DNA from: GCA-958296115 sp965222445
Lineage (GTDB): Bacteria; Chloroflexota; Dehalococcoidia; Lucifugimonadales; CAJWER01
Reading direction: 5' to 3'
NCBI GenBank assembly: GCA_965222445.1
Contig: CBDCTY010000002.1
Coordinates: 1,550,001-1,614,000 of the forward strand
Length of the DNA: 64,000 nucleotides
This document shows, piece after piece, positions 16,766-24,861 of this stretch. Position 1 is the first letter of the stretch; each line of letters starts with the position of its first letter. Under the pieces are notes generated by a model, which was not told the DNA's origin, ran no database searches, and worked only from the letters and a program-made list of their open reading frames with translations. The translations under genes and the position numbers were made by a program.

Positions 16766-17926
16766 ATGTCCGATACCAACGGCCTACAGGCCGAAACAAC
16801 AGCAGAGGAGCGGAAGCCGCCCACACTCGCCGACATCGTCCGCGAGAAGACCGACGACGGCAAGCGCATCATCGACTTCTTCCTCGACGTCATGGAGGAC
16901 AGGATCGACGGCGCTGAGCTATGCCACAGGATGGACGCCGCCAAGCAACTCGAAAAGCACAAGTCCAAGGCCGCCGCCAAGTTCCTTGACAAGTACCGCG
17001 GCGTCTCATGCGGCCACTCCATCAATGGACGCCCCAACCCGGCCGACCCCTGCTCCGCCGCGGAGAGGAGCCTGGTGGCCGTGACCTTGAACGCCCCGGC
17101 CACCCTTACGCGAGACTTCCTCACTGTGCTCTCTGGGATAGATGAATTCCTCATGGCCAGGCTCATCCGAGCCCAGACCGCCGACGCCGGCACCATCATC
17201 GACTTCCTCGACGACGTCATGCAGGACAGGAACGACGGCTTCAAGACCCACCACAGGATCGCCGCCGCCAAGGAGCTCATAGTACACATAGTCCGCGACG
17301 AGCAGCCCGCTCCCAACACACCCGTCATTCCCGCGGAGAGCCTGCCCCGTACTCGATACGGGGCGGGAACCCAGGGGGGCGGCGGGGGCCGTAGCGCCGC
17401 AGGCAACCCCGCTCGTACCGAGCCTGTCCTGAACACCGTCGAAGGATCCGCTTACCCTGAGCCTGTCGAACGGGTCGAAGGGTCCCGTCCCGAGTTCACC
17501 GAAGGGTCCCTCACCTCCGTTCACACTGAGCCTGGCGCCCCTGAGCCTGTCGAACGGGTCGAAGGGCCTCGTCCTGAGTTCACCGAAGGGCCTGTCCTGA
17601 GCACCGCCGAAGGGCACGCAGACAGCTCATCCGTCGTTCCCGCCAAGGAGCCCGCCGAAGGACGCCAGGACTACAAAGTAAGACGGCCCCGAGGACGACG
17701 CACCCGAACACAACGACGCAGGGATGGAGCCGCCAGGGCCGCCACCCTCGGAAAGCACCCAAGCTCCGAGCGCAACGACGAGGAAAAGGACGAAAAACCC
17801 GCACCCGTGGAGCTCACCATCGCCGAGCGTAGAATCAAGGAAAGACTCGAACAGCACTGGCACGAGCCGGACCCCTGGGCCGGACCAATCGACTCCACAA
17901 CCCCAGGCCGCTCACCCCCCTGGTGA
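16766..17926 (+). CDS. Unrecognised LADIVR-family protein, copy 2
   Basis: A 386-residue paralogue of the product of 4773-5879. The two repeated segments are nearly identical to copy 1 (LADIVREKTDDGKRIIDFF; DAGTIIDFLDDVMQDRNDG), as is the C-terminus (RTRTQRRRDGAARAA, ending GRSPPW). The region between residues about 190 and 310 is unrelated in length and is built from different numbers of translated repeats. Strong conservation at both ends with a free-changing middle suggests the ends are the functional parts. No function is assigned. Confidence 0.75.
   Translation: MSDTNGLQAETTAEERKPPTLADIVREKTDDGKRIIDFFLDVMEDRIDGAELCHRMDAAKQLEKHKSKAAAKFLDKYRGVSCGHSINGRPNPADPCSAAERSLVAVTLNAPATLTRDFLTVLSGIDEFLMARLIRAQTADAGTIIDFLDDVMQDRNDGFKTHHRIAAAKELIVHIVRDEQPAPNTPVIPAESLPRTRYGAGTQGGGGGRSAAGNPARTEPVLNTVEGSAYPEPVERVEGSRPEFTEGSLTSVHTEPGAPEPVERVEGPRPEFTEGPVLSTAEGHADSSSVVPAKEPAEGRQDYKVRRPRGRRTRTQRRRDGAARAATLGKHPSSERNDEEKDEKPAPVELTIAERRIKERLEQHWHEPDPWAGPIDSTTPGRSPPW
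17323..17610. repeat. Palindromic repeats in frame inside LADIVR copy 2
   Basis: A REP-type unit with the CCCCGTACTCGATACGGGG palindrome lies at 17323-17372, followed by about six CTGAGCCTGTCGAACGGGTC-type or TCACCGAAGGG-type units to about 17610. They are translated as EPVERVEGSRPEFTEG-like peptides. Confidence 0.82.
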
Positions 17927-17948
17927 CCGCAACCCGACTACACAACTT

Positions 17949-18060
17949 ATACCGAGTCATTTTGAGCGCACCGTAAAGCCGTCATTCCCGCGAAGAGCCT
18001 GCCCCCGAGCAGTCGGGGGCGGGAATGACGAAGTCACGGCGCAGTCACAACGAATTTGCA
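17949..18060. mobile_element. MITE-like element, hybrid copy
   Basis: The left end ATACCGAGTCATTTTGAGCG is of the copy-2 type, while the right part (GAAGTCACGGCGCAGTCACA) is the inverse of the ATACCAATTCGTTGTGACTA type seen at 4534. The interior has GTCATTCCCGCG and CCCCCGAGCAGTCGGGGG. It looks like a recombinant of two element types. Confidence 0.5.
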
Positions 18061-18086
18061 TAGTAATAAGAATCTCGTTCCAGTGG

Positions 18087-18776
18087 CTACCAGTCGAGGC
18101 CGACCGCCTTTGTCAGGAACTCCGAGAACGGGGCGGCGGTCCTGCATGAGTCCGCGTAGATGTCGATGAAGCCGGGCGAGACCACGTCGTCCTCGTGGAA
18201 TGAAGTCCCGGCCGCGAAGGACTTGAGCTTCAGGTATCCGATGAGCGGGTGGTCCGGGTCTATCCCCTTCGGAGCGCGCTTGAGCGAGTCGCCCTCCAGT
18301 GTGAACCTCGACCTGAAGGCCTCTTCGTCGACGATGCGCTCCCACCTGCTGGGGTTCTCGACAATCGCCCCGCGGATCTTTCCCAGGGTCGCCGAGTTGG
18401 GCATCCATATGCCCGCCCCTCCGAAGGACATGCCCGGCTGCAGGTGCAGGTAGAACCCCGGCCCGTGGACCTCCCGCCCGACCTCGTGCCGGAAGTGTGC
18501 ACCGGCGTTGGTCTTGTACGGGCTCTTGTCCTTCGAGAACCGCACGTCCCTGTATATCCTGAACATCGACCCGCCCGAGGGCCGCGGGTCCGCCACCATG
18601 TGGGGGCTGATCTCCCTGAGCTTCTCGCCGAAGTCGGCCACGAAATGCAGCAGCGGATTGCGGACGTCGCGCTCGTAGCGGGCCTTGTTGGCCTGGAACC
18701 ACTCACGGTTGTTGTTCATGGAGAGCTCGGCCAGGAACTCGAACAGGGCCGGTGTGAAGTGTGCGGTTGGTCCCAT
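18087..18776 (-). CDS. DUF2461 domain protein
   Basis: A 229-residue protein that matches DUF2461 over its whole length: FEFLAELSMNNNREWFQANK at the start, FRIYRDVRFSKDKSPYKTN near residue 75 and GFYLHLQPGMSFGGAGIW near residue 108. The biochemical role of this widespread family is not established. The gene stands alone between two repeat elements. Confidence 0.9.
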   Translation of the reverse strand: MGPTAHFTPALFEFLAELSMNNNREWFQANKARYERDVRNPLLHFVADFGEKLREISPHMVADPRPSGGSMFRIYRDVRFSKDKSPYKTNAGAHFRHEVGREVHGPGFYLHLQPGMSFGGAGIWMPNSATLGKIRGAIVENPSRWERIVDEEAFRSRFTLEGDSLKRAPKGIDPDHPLIGYLKLKSFAAGTSFHEDDVVSPGFIDIYADSCRTAAPFSEFLTKAVGLDW

Positions 18777-18879
18777 CTTGTCACTCCTGGCAGGATTAAG
18801 ACTATCTCAAACTGGCGGCGATTCTCATACTAATCCTGCCGTAGCGCCAATCAACCAACGGGGATTAGCCCCCATCCTA

Positions 18880-19004
18880 ATACCAATGCATTTTGAGCGC
18901 ACCGTAAAGCCGTCATTCCCGCGAAGAGCCTGCCCCCGAGCAGTCGGGGGCGGGAACCCACTCCCTGGCCGCACATATATGGCGGCATCACGCCAAATTG
19001 GTAT
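18880..19004 (+). mobile_element. MITE-like element, copy 3
   Basis: A 125-bp element. The left end is ATACCAATGCATTTTGAGCG; the right end GCCAAATTGGTAT has changed inner bases. The interior has GTCATTCCCGCG, CCCCCGAGCAGTCGGGGG and the CTCCCTGGCCGCACATATAT segment. Confidence 0.62.
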
Positions 19005-19070
19005 AACCTTCCCCCTCAGTGGGAAGGGATTTTCAGATAGTTGCTTCGCGGACACTGCAGCTCGGCCTGG

Positions 19071-20441
19071 CTATATGCTGCTCACGATCCCCAGCTCGCC
19101 CTCCAGCTCCCATAGAGTCAGGTCGATGGCGTGGACGATCTCGTCCACGTCGCCGCGGGTGATGACGAGGGGCGTGCCCAGCACGATGACGCCGGCGCTC
19201 GATCCCAGCAGGATGCCGCGCCGCCTGAGCTTCTCCCTGATCCTGGAGTCTATGTCGAGCTCCGGCGCGAACGGCTCCCTGGTCTTCCGGTCGCTGACCA
19301 GCTCGATGGCGCACATCAGGCCGAGGCCGCGCACGTCTCCGACGGTGGGGTGGTCGGCCATCAGGGTCTCGAGCTGTGCCTTGAGGTACGCCCCCTTTTC
19401 CGCGGCGTTCTCGACGAGGCGCTCGTTCTCGATGATCTCGATGTTCTTCAGCGCCGCAGCCGAGCAGACAGGATGTCCGGTCGCCGTGAAGACGTGCCGC
19501 AGGTAGTTGTCCTGGCCAGCGAACACGCCCGCCACCTCGTCGGTGACTATGGCGGCCCCGAATGGCAGGTAGGTGCTGATGACGCCCTTGGCGACGGCCA
19601 TGATGTCTGGCACGACTCCCCAGTGCTCGAGGGCGAACATCCGGCCCGTCTGCCCGAACCCGGTGACGATCTCGTCCGCCACCAGCAGCACGCCGTAGCG
19701 GTCGCAGATCTCCCGCAGCATGGGCCAGTACTCGTCGCCCGGGACCGCGCAGGTGCGCGCCGACACGGGCTCGGCGAACACCGCCGCGACCGTGTCAGGG
19801 TCGTTCTCGACGATCAGCGTCTCGACGGCATCCGCGCATAGCATCGCGCACTCAGACGGCGTCTCGCCGCCGAGCGCGCACCGGTACGGGTTGGGCTGCG
19901 GGGCGAACAGCAGCCCGGTCAGCTCCATCTCGTAGCCCTCGCGCAGTCCCGGCGCGCTCGTCCCGAGCCAGTGTACGCCGCCCGTCGCGCCGTGGTACGA
20001 GCCCTCGCGGCTGACGATCTTGTGGCGCCCGGGCTGCCCCTGGCGGCTGTGGTAGCCGCGCACGATCTTCAGCGCCGTCTCTGTAGCCTCGGATCCGCCG
20101 CTGACGGGGAAGACCCTGTTCAGGCTGCCGGGAGCGAGGGAAGCCAGCTTCTCGGCCAGCATCACGGTGGCGGCCGTGGTCGTGCCCGCGGGCATGAAGC
20201 TGAGCATCTTAGCCTGCTCGTAGGCCGCCTCGGCAATCTCGGTCCGCCCGTGGCCGACGCTGACGGACATGTAGCCGCCGTTCACGTCGATCCACTCGCC
20301 GCCCTCCGAGTCGGTAACGCGGAGGCCCTTGCCCTCGACCGCCACCACAGGGCCGCCCGTCTCGGCCATCTCCGTCCAGTCGCGGTTCGCCATCCAGAGA
20401 TGGCGCGCCGCCGATTCCCGCAGCTCGTCCGTGCTGGTCAT
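19071..20441 (-). CDS. Class III PLP-dependent aminotransferase
   Basis: A 456-residue protein of the acetylornithine/omega-amino acid aminotransferase class. It has the PLP-phosphate segment SGGSEATETALK near residue 113, EGSYHGATGG near residue 142, the PLP-ring Asp in LLVADEIVTGFGQTG near residue 250 and the Schiff-base Lys in DIMAVAKGV near residue 281. The amino donor and acceptor cannot be set from sequence; neighbours do not form a clear pathway. Confidence 0.92.
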   Translation of the reverse strand: MTSTDELRESAARHLWMANRDWTEMAETGGPVVAVEGKGLRVTDSEGGEWIDVNGGYMSVSVGHGRTEIAEAAYEQAKMLSFMPAGTTTAATVMLAEKLASLAPGSLNRVFPVSGGSEATETALKIVRGYHSRQGQPGRHKIVSREGSYHGATGGVHWLGTSAPGLREGYEMELTGLLFAPQPNPYRCALGGETPSECAMLCADAVETLIVENDPDTVAAVFAEPVSARTCAVPGDEYWPMLREICDRYGVLLVADEIVTGFGQTGRMFALEHWGVVPDIMAVAKGVISTYLPFGAAIVTDEVAGVFAGQDNYLRHVFTATGHPVCSAAALKNIEIIENERLVENAAEKGAYLKAQLETLMADHPTVGDVRGLGLMCAIELVSDRKTREPFAPELDIDSRIREKLRRRGILLGSSAGVIVLGTPLVITRGDVDEIVHAIDLTLWELEGELGIVSSI

Positions 20442-20577
20442 CGAGCGCCCTCCATGCCTCCGCCCATAGCGGCGGGACTCCCGGCGCCTAGTATCTCACA
20501 AGCCGCAGCGCCTCGCCCCGGCCTCGTCTCAGATGGCATCTCGCTGTGGGAGGCCCCTGTTCTCGTCCCCGGCTACT

Positions 20578-21012
20578 TCACACCGGGATGACGCACAAGA
20601 AGGGCCTTTCGTTCTCTGCGCCCAACCTTTCTATGCCTCCGTCCAGCGTGGCAAGCTGTCCGTTTCGCTGCATTGCGGCCGCCAACAACACGGCGTCGGT
20701 AATCTGGCGGTATCCTTGTAGGCGGGCGCTGATCGATTCCGGCAGGTACACGATCGACTTGTCCAAGGGCCAGAAAGTGTGAGACCCCAATCGCGTCAGC
20801 CTCTCCAAGACTGCGATGGCGTCGAGAGGGGTGACGGCATGCTGCACTACCAACGGATTGCAGGACACGCGGACGAAACCCGCTTCCGTCAATGGACAGG
20901 TCGCCCAGCCGTGCTGTCGGCGGTCCTCGAACCATGACCTGGCGGCGGCGTGGTGTACGTGGTTGGGCCAGGCCAGGGCTATCAGTACGTTGACGTCCAG
21001 CAGCGCTGTCAC
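20578..21012 (-). CDS. PIN-domain toxin (VapC-like)
   Basis: A 144-residue PIN-domain ribonuclease. It has the first acidic residue in LLDVNVLIAL (Asp6), Glu in CPLTEAGFVR, Asp in QITDAVLLAAA and the late GQLATLDGG. These match the four acidic metal ligands of VapC toxins. It overlaps its antitoxin gene by four bases (ATGA-type overlap at 21009-21012), so the two are cotranslated. Confidence 0.9.
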   Translation of the reverse strand: MTALLDVNVLIALAWPNHVHHAAARSWFEDRRQHGWATCPLTEAGFVRVSCNPLVVQHAVTPLDAIAVLERLTRLGSHTFWPLDKSIVYLPESISARLQGYRQITDAVLLAAAMQRNGQLATLDGGIERLGAENERPFLCVIPV

Positions 21013-21236
21013 GGCCAGTCACTCAGTGACTGGTAGACATCCTCATTGGTAATGGGCTCGGCATCGGCGGCGACGGCAAACACGGTCCCGTCCCCGTCGT
21101 CCTCGGTGGAGGGCGCGCTCCTGAAGCCGCGCCGCGCCAGCTCCGACAGGGCGCTGCCGAGGCTGCTTCCCTTCCGCTCCGCCAGGGCCCGGGCCACCGC
21201 CAGGACATCGTCGTCGATAGTTACGGTAGTTCGCAT
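21009..21236 (-). CDS. Ribbon-helix-helix antitoxin (VapB-like)
   Basis: A 75-residue protein with the N-terminal MRTTVTIDDDVLAVARALAE pattern of ribbon-helix-helix antitoxins; the C-terminal half would bind the toxin. It is the first gene of the pair and should repress the promoter at about 21251. Confidence 0.88.
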   Translation of the reverse strand: MRTTVTIDDDVLAVARALAERKGSSLGSALSELARRGFRSAPSTEDDGDGTVFAVAADAEPITNEDVYQSLSDWP

Positions 21237-21240
21237 AAGA

Positions 21241-21271
21241 GCATCAACGCATTATAGCATCAAACTGTCAA
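21241..21271 (-). promoter_or_regulatory. vapBC promoter and possible operator
   Basis: On the minus strand TGCTATAAT (extended -10, TATAAT at 21251-21256) lies 14 bases before the ATG. A TTGACA is present at 21266-21271 but only nine bases from the -10, so it is not a normal -35. GCATCAA occurs twice, at 21241-21247 and 21257-21263, flanking the -10, and could be the antitoxin-binding repeat. Confidence 0.5.
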
Positions 21272-21332
21272 GACGCCAGATTGACACCTGGATATGGCTG
21301 GACTAAGATGATTCTACGGACGCGGACGGCAG

Positions 21333-21407
21333 GGCAACGTAGCTCAGAGGCAGAGCGGGCGCTTCATAAGCGCTAGGTCACAGGTTCGAACCCTGTCGTT
21401 GCCACCA
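21333..21407 (+). tRNA. tRNA with CAT anticodon (Met, or Ile2 if modified)
   Basis: The acceptor stem GGCAACG pairs with CGTTGCC; the anticodon loop is TTCATAA, the T-arm is CAGGTTCGAACCCTG and CCA is encoded. The paired first base rules against initiator tRNA. Elongator Met is most likely; a lysidine-modified Ile tRNA cannot be excluded. Confidence 0.93.
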
Positions 21408-21442
21408 GGTCGGGTGTGCATCTGGACGGGATCGGCGGGCTT

Positions 21443-21518
21443 GGGCGGTTAGCTCAGTGGTTAGAGCGCTCGCCTCACACGCGAGAGGTCCGAGGTTCAA
21501 ATCCTCGACTGCCCACCA
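21443..21518 (+). tRNA. tRNA-Val (CAC)
   Basis: The acceptor stem GGGCGGT pairs with ACTGCCC; the anticodon arm is CTCGC-CTCACAC-GCGAG with anticodon CAC, the T-arm is CGAGGTTCAAATCCTCG and CCA is encoded. Confidence 0.95.
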
Positions 21519-21553
21519 CCGACTTTGGTGTGCCAGGTCCTCGTCGGAATTGT

Positions 21554-21639
21554 GCCGAAGTGGCGGAACGGCAGACGCGCTACGTTCAGGACGTAGTACC
21601 CTTACGGGTGTGTGGGTTCAAATCCCTCCTTCGGCACCA
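21554..21639 (+). tRNA. tRNA-Leu (CAG)
   Basis: The acceptor stem GCCGAAG pairs with CTTCGGC; the anticodon arm is CTACG-TTCAGGA-CGTAG. The long variable arm (TACCCTTACGGGTGT) is typical of Leu, and CCA is encoded. Confidence 0.95.
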
Positions 21640-21703
21640 CCCCTTCGATTCCCGGCTCCCGGACGCGCTGGCAATTTTGGCGCAAAACACCCGTGCTAAC
21701 CTA

Positions 21704-21856
21704 TTGACGGCGCTCATGCGTTCCGCTATTCTGTTCGCAGACTCGCCCCCCAGGGCCAAAGGCGCTCCGGCCGCCAAGCCGCCAAAGCACAACAGCGACA
21801 ACTGCACCCCCATGCAAGCGGCGGTCGGAGCCCCGGCCCGATTAACGGGGCGGGCC
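21704..21856 (+). ncRNA. Possible small transcript between tRNA-Leu and mutL
   Basis: TTGACG (21704-21709), 17 bases and TATTCT (21727-21732) form a plausible plus-strand promoter with no plus-strand gene after it. About 105 bases later a hairpin with stem GGCCCG/CGGGCC (21835-21856) could close a transcript. There is no T-run and I recognise no RNA family. Without it, the 21640-21874 spacer is simply empty. Confidence 0.2.
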
Positions 21857-21874
21857 GCTTCATTTGGGCGGCAG

Positions 21875-23650
21875 CTACACAGTCCTGCCGAATTCGCGTT
21901 CAAGCCTGGCCGACGTGAGGTGGATCATAGTGGGCCTGCCGTGGGGACAGGTGTGTGGCTGGCGGCACCCCTCCAGCTGCCGCATCAGCTCGGACATCTC
22001 GTGCAGCGTGAGGGTCTCGTTGGCCCTGATCGCGCCGTGGCAGGCGATGGAGTAGGCGGCGCGCTCCTCCCAACTCTCGAACCCGCCGCCTTCGGCCATG
22101 GTATCGAGCACGTCCGACAGCGCCTGGGACGGCTCCGTGTCTGTCAGGAGCGACGAGACGGCGCGGATCATGTAGGTGCGGTCGCCGAAGTGCTCCACGA
22201 CGAATCCAAGCCCGGCGAGGAGCTCCTGCTGCGCCTGCAACAGCTCCTGCTGGCTTGGATCGAGCTCGACGGTCTGGGGCTCCATGAGGCTCTGGGAGTC
22301 CGCGCCCTTCGTACGGAACTCGCCCGTCACCCTCTCGAAGAGGACGCGCTCGTGGGCTGCGTGCTGGTCGATCAGGTATATGCCGTCGGGTCCCTCCGCC
22401 GCGATGTACGTGCTCTGCACCTGTCCCAGGACCCGCAGCGCCGGTAGAGCGGCGTGGGGAAGCATGGGCGCCGGTCCGGGCCGGGGCTCCGCCGGGCCGG
22501 GGCTGTCCCCGCCGTGCGGCGCTTCCGCGCCCAGCAGCAGGGGGGGCCGAGGTCGCTCGCCCGGCTCGGCCAGTGGTGGCTGGGCCGGGTGGGCACCCGT
22601 CGCGGCGGGAGGACGATCCGGCGGCGCTACCGGCGTGTCCCGAATCTCGGGCACGGGAGAGCCCGCAGCCAGCGTGGCCCGCACCGCCTGCTGGACGACC
22701 GAGAAGACGGGGCCCTCGCGGCGAAACCGGATCTCCACCTTGGAGGGATGCACGTTTACGTCGATCTCTCCAGGCGCGGCCCTGACGTCGACGACGGCGA
22801 TCGGGAAGCGGCGCTCCATCAGGAAGCCCCGGTAGGCGTTCAGTATCGAGTAGGTGAGCGTCCGGTCCTGCACCCAGCGCCCGTTCACGAAGGTGGTGAC
22901 GTGGCTCCTGTTCGAGCGCGAGATGGGGGCCGGGCTGACCATGCCGTACAGCCCCGGCCTGTCCCCGTCGCGCTCCACGTCCACCTCGAGCATGGCGTGG
23001 GCGACGTTCGCGCCGTACACGTCCGACAGCACCTCGCGGAGGTCGCCCGATCCGGCCGTCCCAACCGCGTCCCTGCCGTCCAGGGTGAGCTCGAATCTCA
23101 CGGCAGGGTAGGCCAGCGCGTAGCGCGACACGACCGCCTGGATTCTCGACGACTCGGCGGCGGCAGAGCGCATGAACTTCCTGCGGGCCGGGAAGTTGGC
23201 GAACAACCGCCGGACCGTCATCGTCGTCCCGGCGCCCGCGCCCGCCCGCCCAGCGGAGACTGTCTTGCCCTCCGACACCTCCACCCGCGTTGCCTGGGGG
23301 CTGTCCGGCGTCCTGGAGACCAGCGTCACATGGGAGACGGCCGCGATGCTCGGCAGCGCCTCGCCCCGAAACCCGAGGGTGGATATCGCCTCCAGGTCCG
23401 GCACGTCCGTGAGCTTGCTGGTGGCGAATCGCTCGAAGGCCAACGCGGCTTCGTCCGAGGCGATCCCCGACCCGTTGTCGGCGACCCTGATCTCGTCGAG
23501 GCCCCCGGCCACTATGGCTATCCTGATCTCGGTGCTGCCCGCGTCGAGCGAGTTCTCCACAAGCTCCTTGACCACCGAGGCCGGACGCTCGATGACCTCG
23601 CCGGCCGCGATCTTGGACGAGACGTCATGGGGCAGCAGTCGAATGGGCAC
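21875..23650 (-). CDS. mutL: DNA mismatch repair endonuclease MutL
   Basis: A 591-residue MutL. The N-terminal GHKL ATPase has KELVENSLDAGST, the Mg-ATP loop VADNGSGI and LGFRGEALPSI. The C-terminal domain has the endonuclease metal motif DQHAAHERVLFE from residue 428 and the CPHGRPTMIHL segment near the end, so this is a nicking MutL as expected for a bacterium without MutH. The middle (residues about 330-390) is a Pro/Ala-rich linker. It is followed, in the same direction upstream, by the SDR gene; mutS is at the left edge of the window. Confidence 0.97.
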   Translation of the reverse strand: MPIRLLPHDVSSKIAAGEVIERPASVVKELVENSLDAGSTEIRIAIVAGGLDEIRVADNGSGIASDEAALAFERFATSKLTDVPDLEAISTLGFRGEALPSIAAVSHVTLVSRTPDSPQATRVEVSEGKTVSAGRAGAGAGTTMTVRRLFANFPARRKFMRSAAAESSRIQAVVSRYALAYPAVRFELTLDGRDAVGTAGSGDLREVLSDVYGANVAHAMLEVDVERDGDRPGLYGMVSPAPISRSNRSHVTTFVNGRWVQDRTLTYSILNAYRGFLMERRFPIAVVDVRAAPGEIDVNVHPSKVEIRFRREGPVFSVVQQAVRATLAAGSPVPEIRDTPVAPPDRPPAATGAHPAQPPLAEPGERPRPPLLLGAEAPHGGDSPGPAEPRPGPAPMLPHAALPALRVLGQVQSTYIAAEGPDGIYLIDQHAAHERVLFERVTGEFRTKGADSQSLMEPQTVELDPSQQELLQAQQELLAGLGFVVEHFGDRTYMIRAVSSLLTDTEPSQALSDVLDTMAEGGGFESWEERAAYSIACHGAIRANETLTLHEMSELMRQLEGCRQPHTCPHGRPTMIHLTSARLEREFGRTV

Positions 23651-23662
23651 GGCCTCTCTCCG

Positions 23663-24424
23663 CTAGCCCACGCCTCCGCCGTCCATTATCAGCGGCGTGC
23701 CAGTCACGAAGGAGGCCTCGTCGGAAGCCAGGAAGACGACGCCCGCGGCGATCTCCTCTGGCTGGCCTACCCGCTTGAGGTAGCTGCCCTCGGCGGCTTC
23801 GCGGTAGAAGTCCTCCTCGGAGGCGCCCAAAAAAGCGCGGTGCCTCTCGGAGGCCGGGGTCCGGACCGAGCCGGGACAGACGCAGTTGACGCGGATATTG
23901 TCCGCCGCCAGGTCCATCGCCAAACACCTAGTGAGCTGCAGCAGCGCGCCCTTCGACGAGTTGTACGGCACGAACCCGGGCTGGGCGATGAAGCTGCTCA
24001 CGGAGGCGATGTTGACTATCGACCCGCCCCCGGCCTCCTTCATGTGCGGGATGACGTGCCTCACTGCATTCGCGGGGCCCAGCAGGTTGACGCCCAGGAC
24101 TCGCTGCCAGTCGTCCGCCGTAACGTCCTCGATCTTGCCGAAGACGAAGGCCGCGGCGTCGTTGACGAGTATGTCTATCCTGCCGAAGGCCCTGATCGTC
24201 GCTTCGACCATAGCCTCGATGTCCGACTCGACCGAGACGTCGGCCCTGATGTACGTGGCTATTCCGCGGGCCTCCTGAATTAGCCGCAGGGTCTCCTGGC
24301 CGCCTTCGATGTCGATGTCGCCGATGGCGACCAGTGCGCCCTCATCGGCGAAGCGCCGGCAGATCGCACGGCCGATCCCCGACGAGCCGCCCGTCACGAT
24401 CGCCACCTTGTCCTTGAGTCTCAT
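23663..24424 (-). CDS. SDR-family oxidoreductase
   Basis: A 253-residue classical short-chain dehydrogenase. It has the NAD(P) motif TGGSSGIG at residues 11-18, a Ser in NIASVSS near residue 140, YNSSK (Tyr/Lys pair) near residue 158 and the NDAA variant of NNAG near residue 87. The start MRLKDKVAIVTGG at 24424 is chosen; the longer upstream frame adds a non-homologous 24-residue tail. The Asp after the second strand (GDIDIEGG) favours NAD over NADP. Substrate unknown. Confidence 0.92.
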   Translation of the reverse strand: MRLKDKVAIVTGGSSGIGRAICRRFADEGALVAIGDIDIEGGQETLRLIQEARGIATYIRADVSVESDIEAMVEATIRAFGRIDILVNDAAAFVFGKIEDVTADDWQRVLGVNLLGPANAVRHVIPHMKEAGGGSIVNIASVSSFIAQPGFVPYNSSKGALLQLTRCLAMDLAADNIRVNCVCPGSVRTPASERHRAFLGASEEDFYREAAEGSYLKRVGQPEEIAAGVVFLASDEASFVTGTPLIMDGGGVG

Positions 24425-24516
24425 GTCTGGCCTCCGGGCTGCGTTCTGTGTGCGTACTGAGATTATCGCATTCGGCGGGGCCGCTGTCCCATACAAATGG
24501 GCCCCTGGCGTCGGTC

Positions 24517-24840
24517 TCAGTCGAGGTGGAAGACCTCTTCGAGCTCGATGAGCATCTGGTCGGGGCGTGCTCCGGGGGGAATCTCGAAGAAGGGCGCCAT
24601 CATCTCCTGCCAGCGGCGGTTGGCGTCCTCGTCTTCCATCCCCGCGAGGGACGCCGCGAGGCCCTCGTCGGCCTCGAAGTATCCGAACAGCAGCCCGTCA
24701 TCCCGCATGTAGAGGGAGTAGTTGCGCCAGCCGCTACGGGTGAGCGCTTCGAGCATGTCCGGCCAGACGGCTCGGTGGTGCTCTTTGTACTCCTCGAGCC
24801 TGTCTTCTTTGACCTTGAGCAAGAACCCTACTCTCTTGAT
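24517..24840 (-). CDS. rhaM: L-rhamnose mutarotase
   Basis: This small protein of the RhaM family (about 107 residues) interconverts the anomers of L-rhamnose. The pattern EEYKEHHRAVWPDMLEAL with the catalytic His, and NYSLYMRDDGLLFGYFE, is typical. The family start KRxGFxLKVK is encoded from 24840, where the codon is ATC, preceded by a strong GAGGAGG about six bases upstream. The first standard start is TTG at 24822, which would remove six conserved residues and has only a weak ribosome site. Confidence 0.88.
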   Translation of the reverse strand: MKRVGFLLKVKEDRLEEYKEHHRAVWPDMLEALTRSGWRNYSLYMRDDGLLFGYFEADEGLAASLAGMEDEDANRRWQEMMAPFFEIPPGARPDQMLIELEEVFHLD

Positions 24841-24861
24841 CGTCGGCCTCCTCTCGGCCCT

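Noticed and set aside
21266..21271. TTGACA as the -35 box of vapBC
   Set aside because: It is only nine bases from the TATAAT box; the extended -10 (TGCTATAAT) is the better explanation.
21416..22447. Plus-strand frame covering the tRNAs and the end of mutL
   Set aside because: It reads through three tRNA genes and antisense to mutL, so it cannot be a real gene.
22454..24283. 609-codon plus-strand frame opposite mutL and the SDR gene
   Set aside because: It overlaps two certain genes on the other strand and its product is low-complexity Arg/Gly/Pro-rich sequence.
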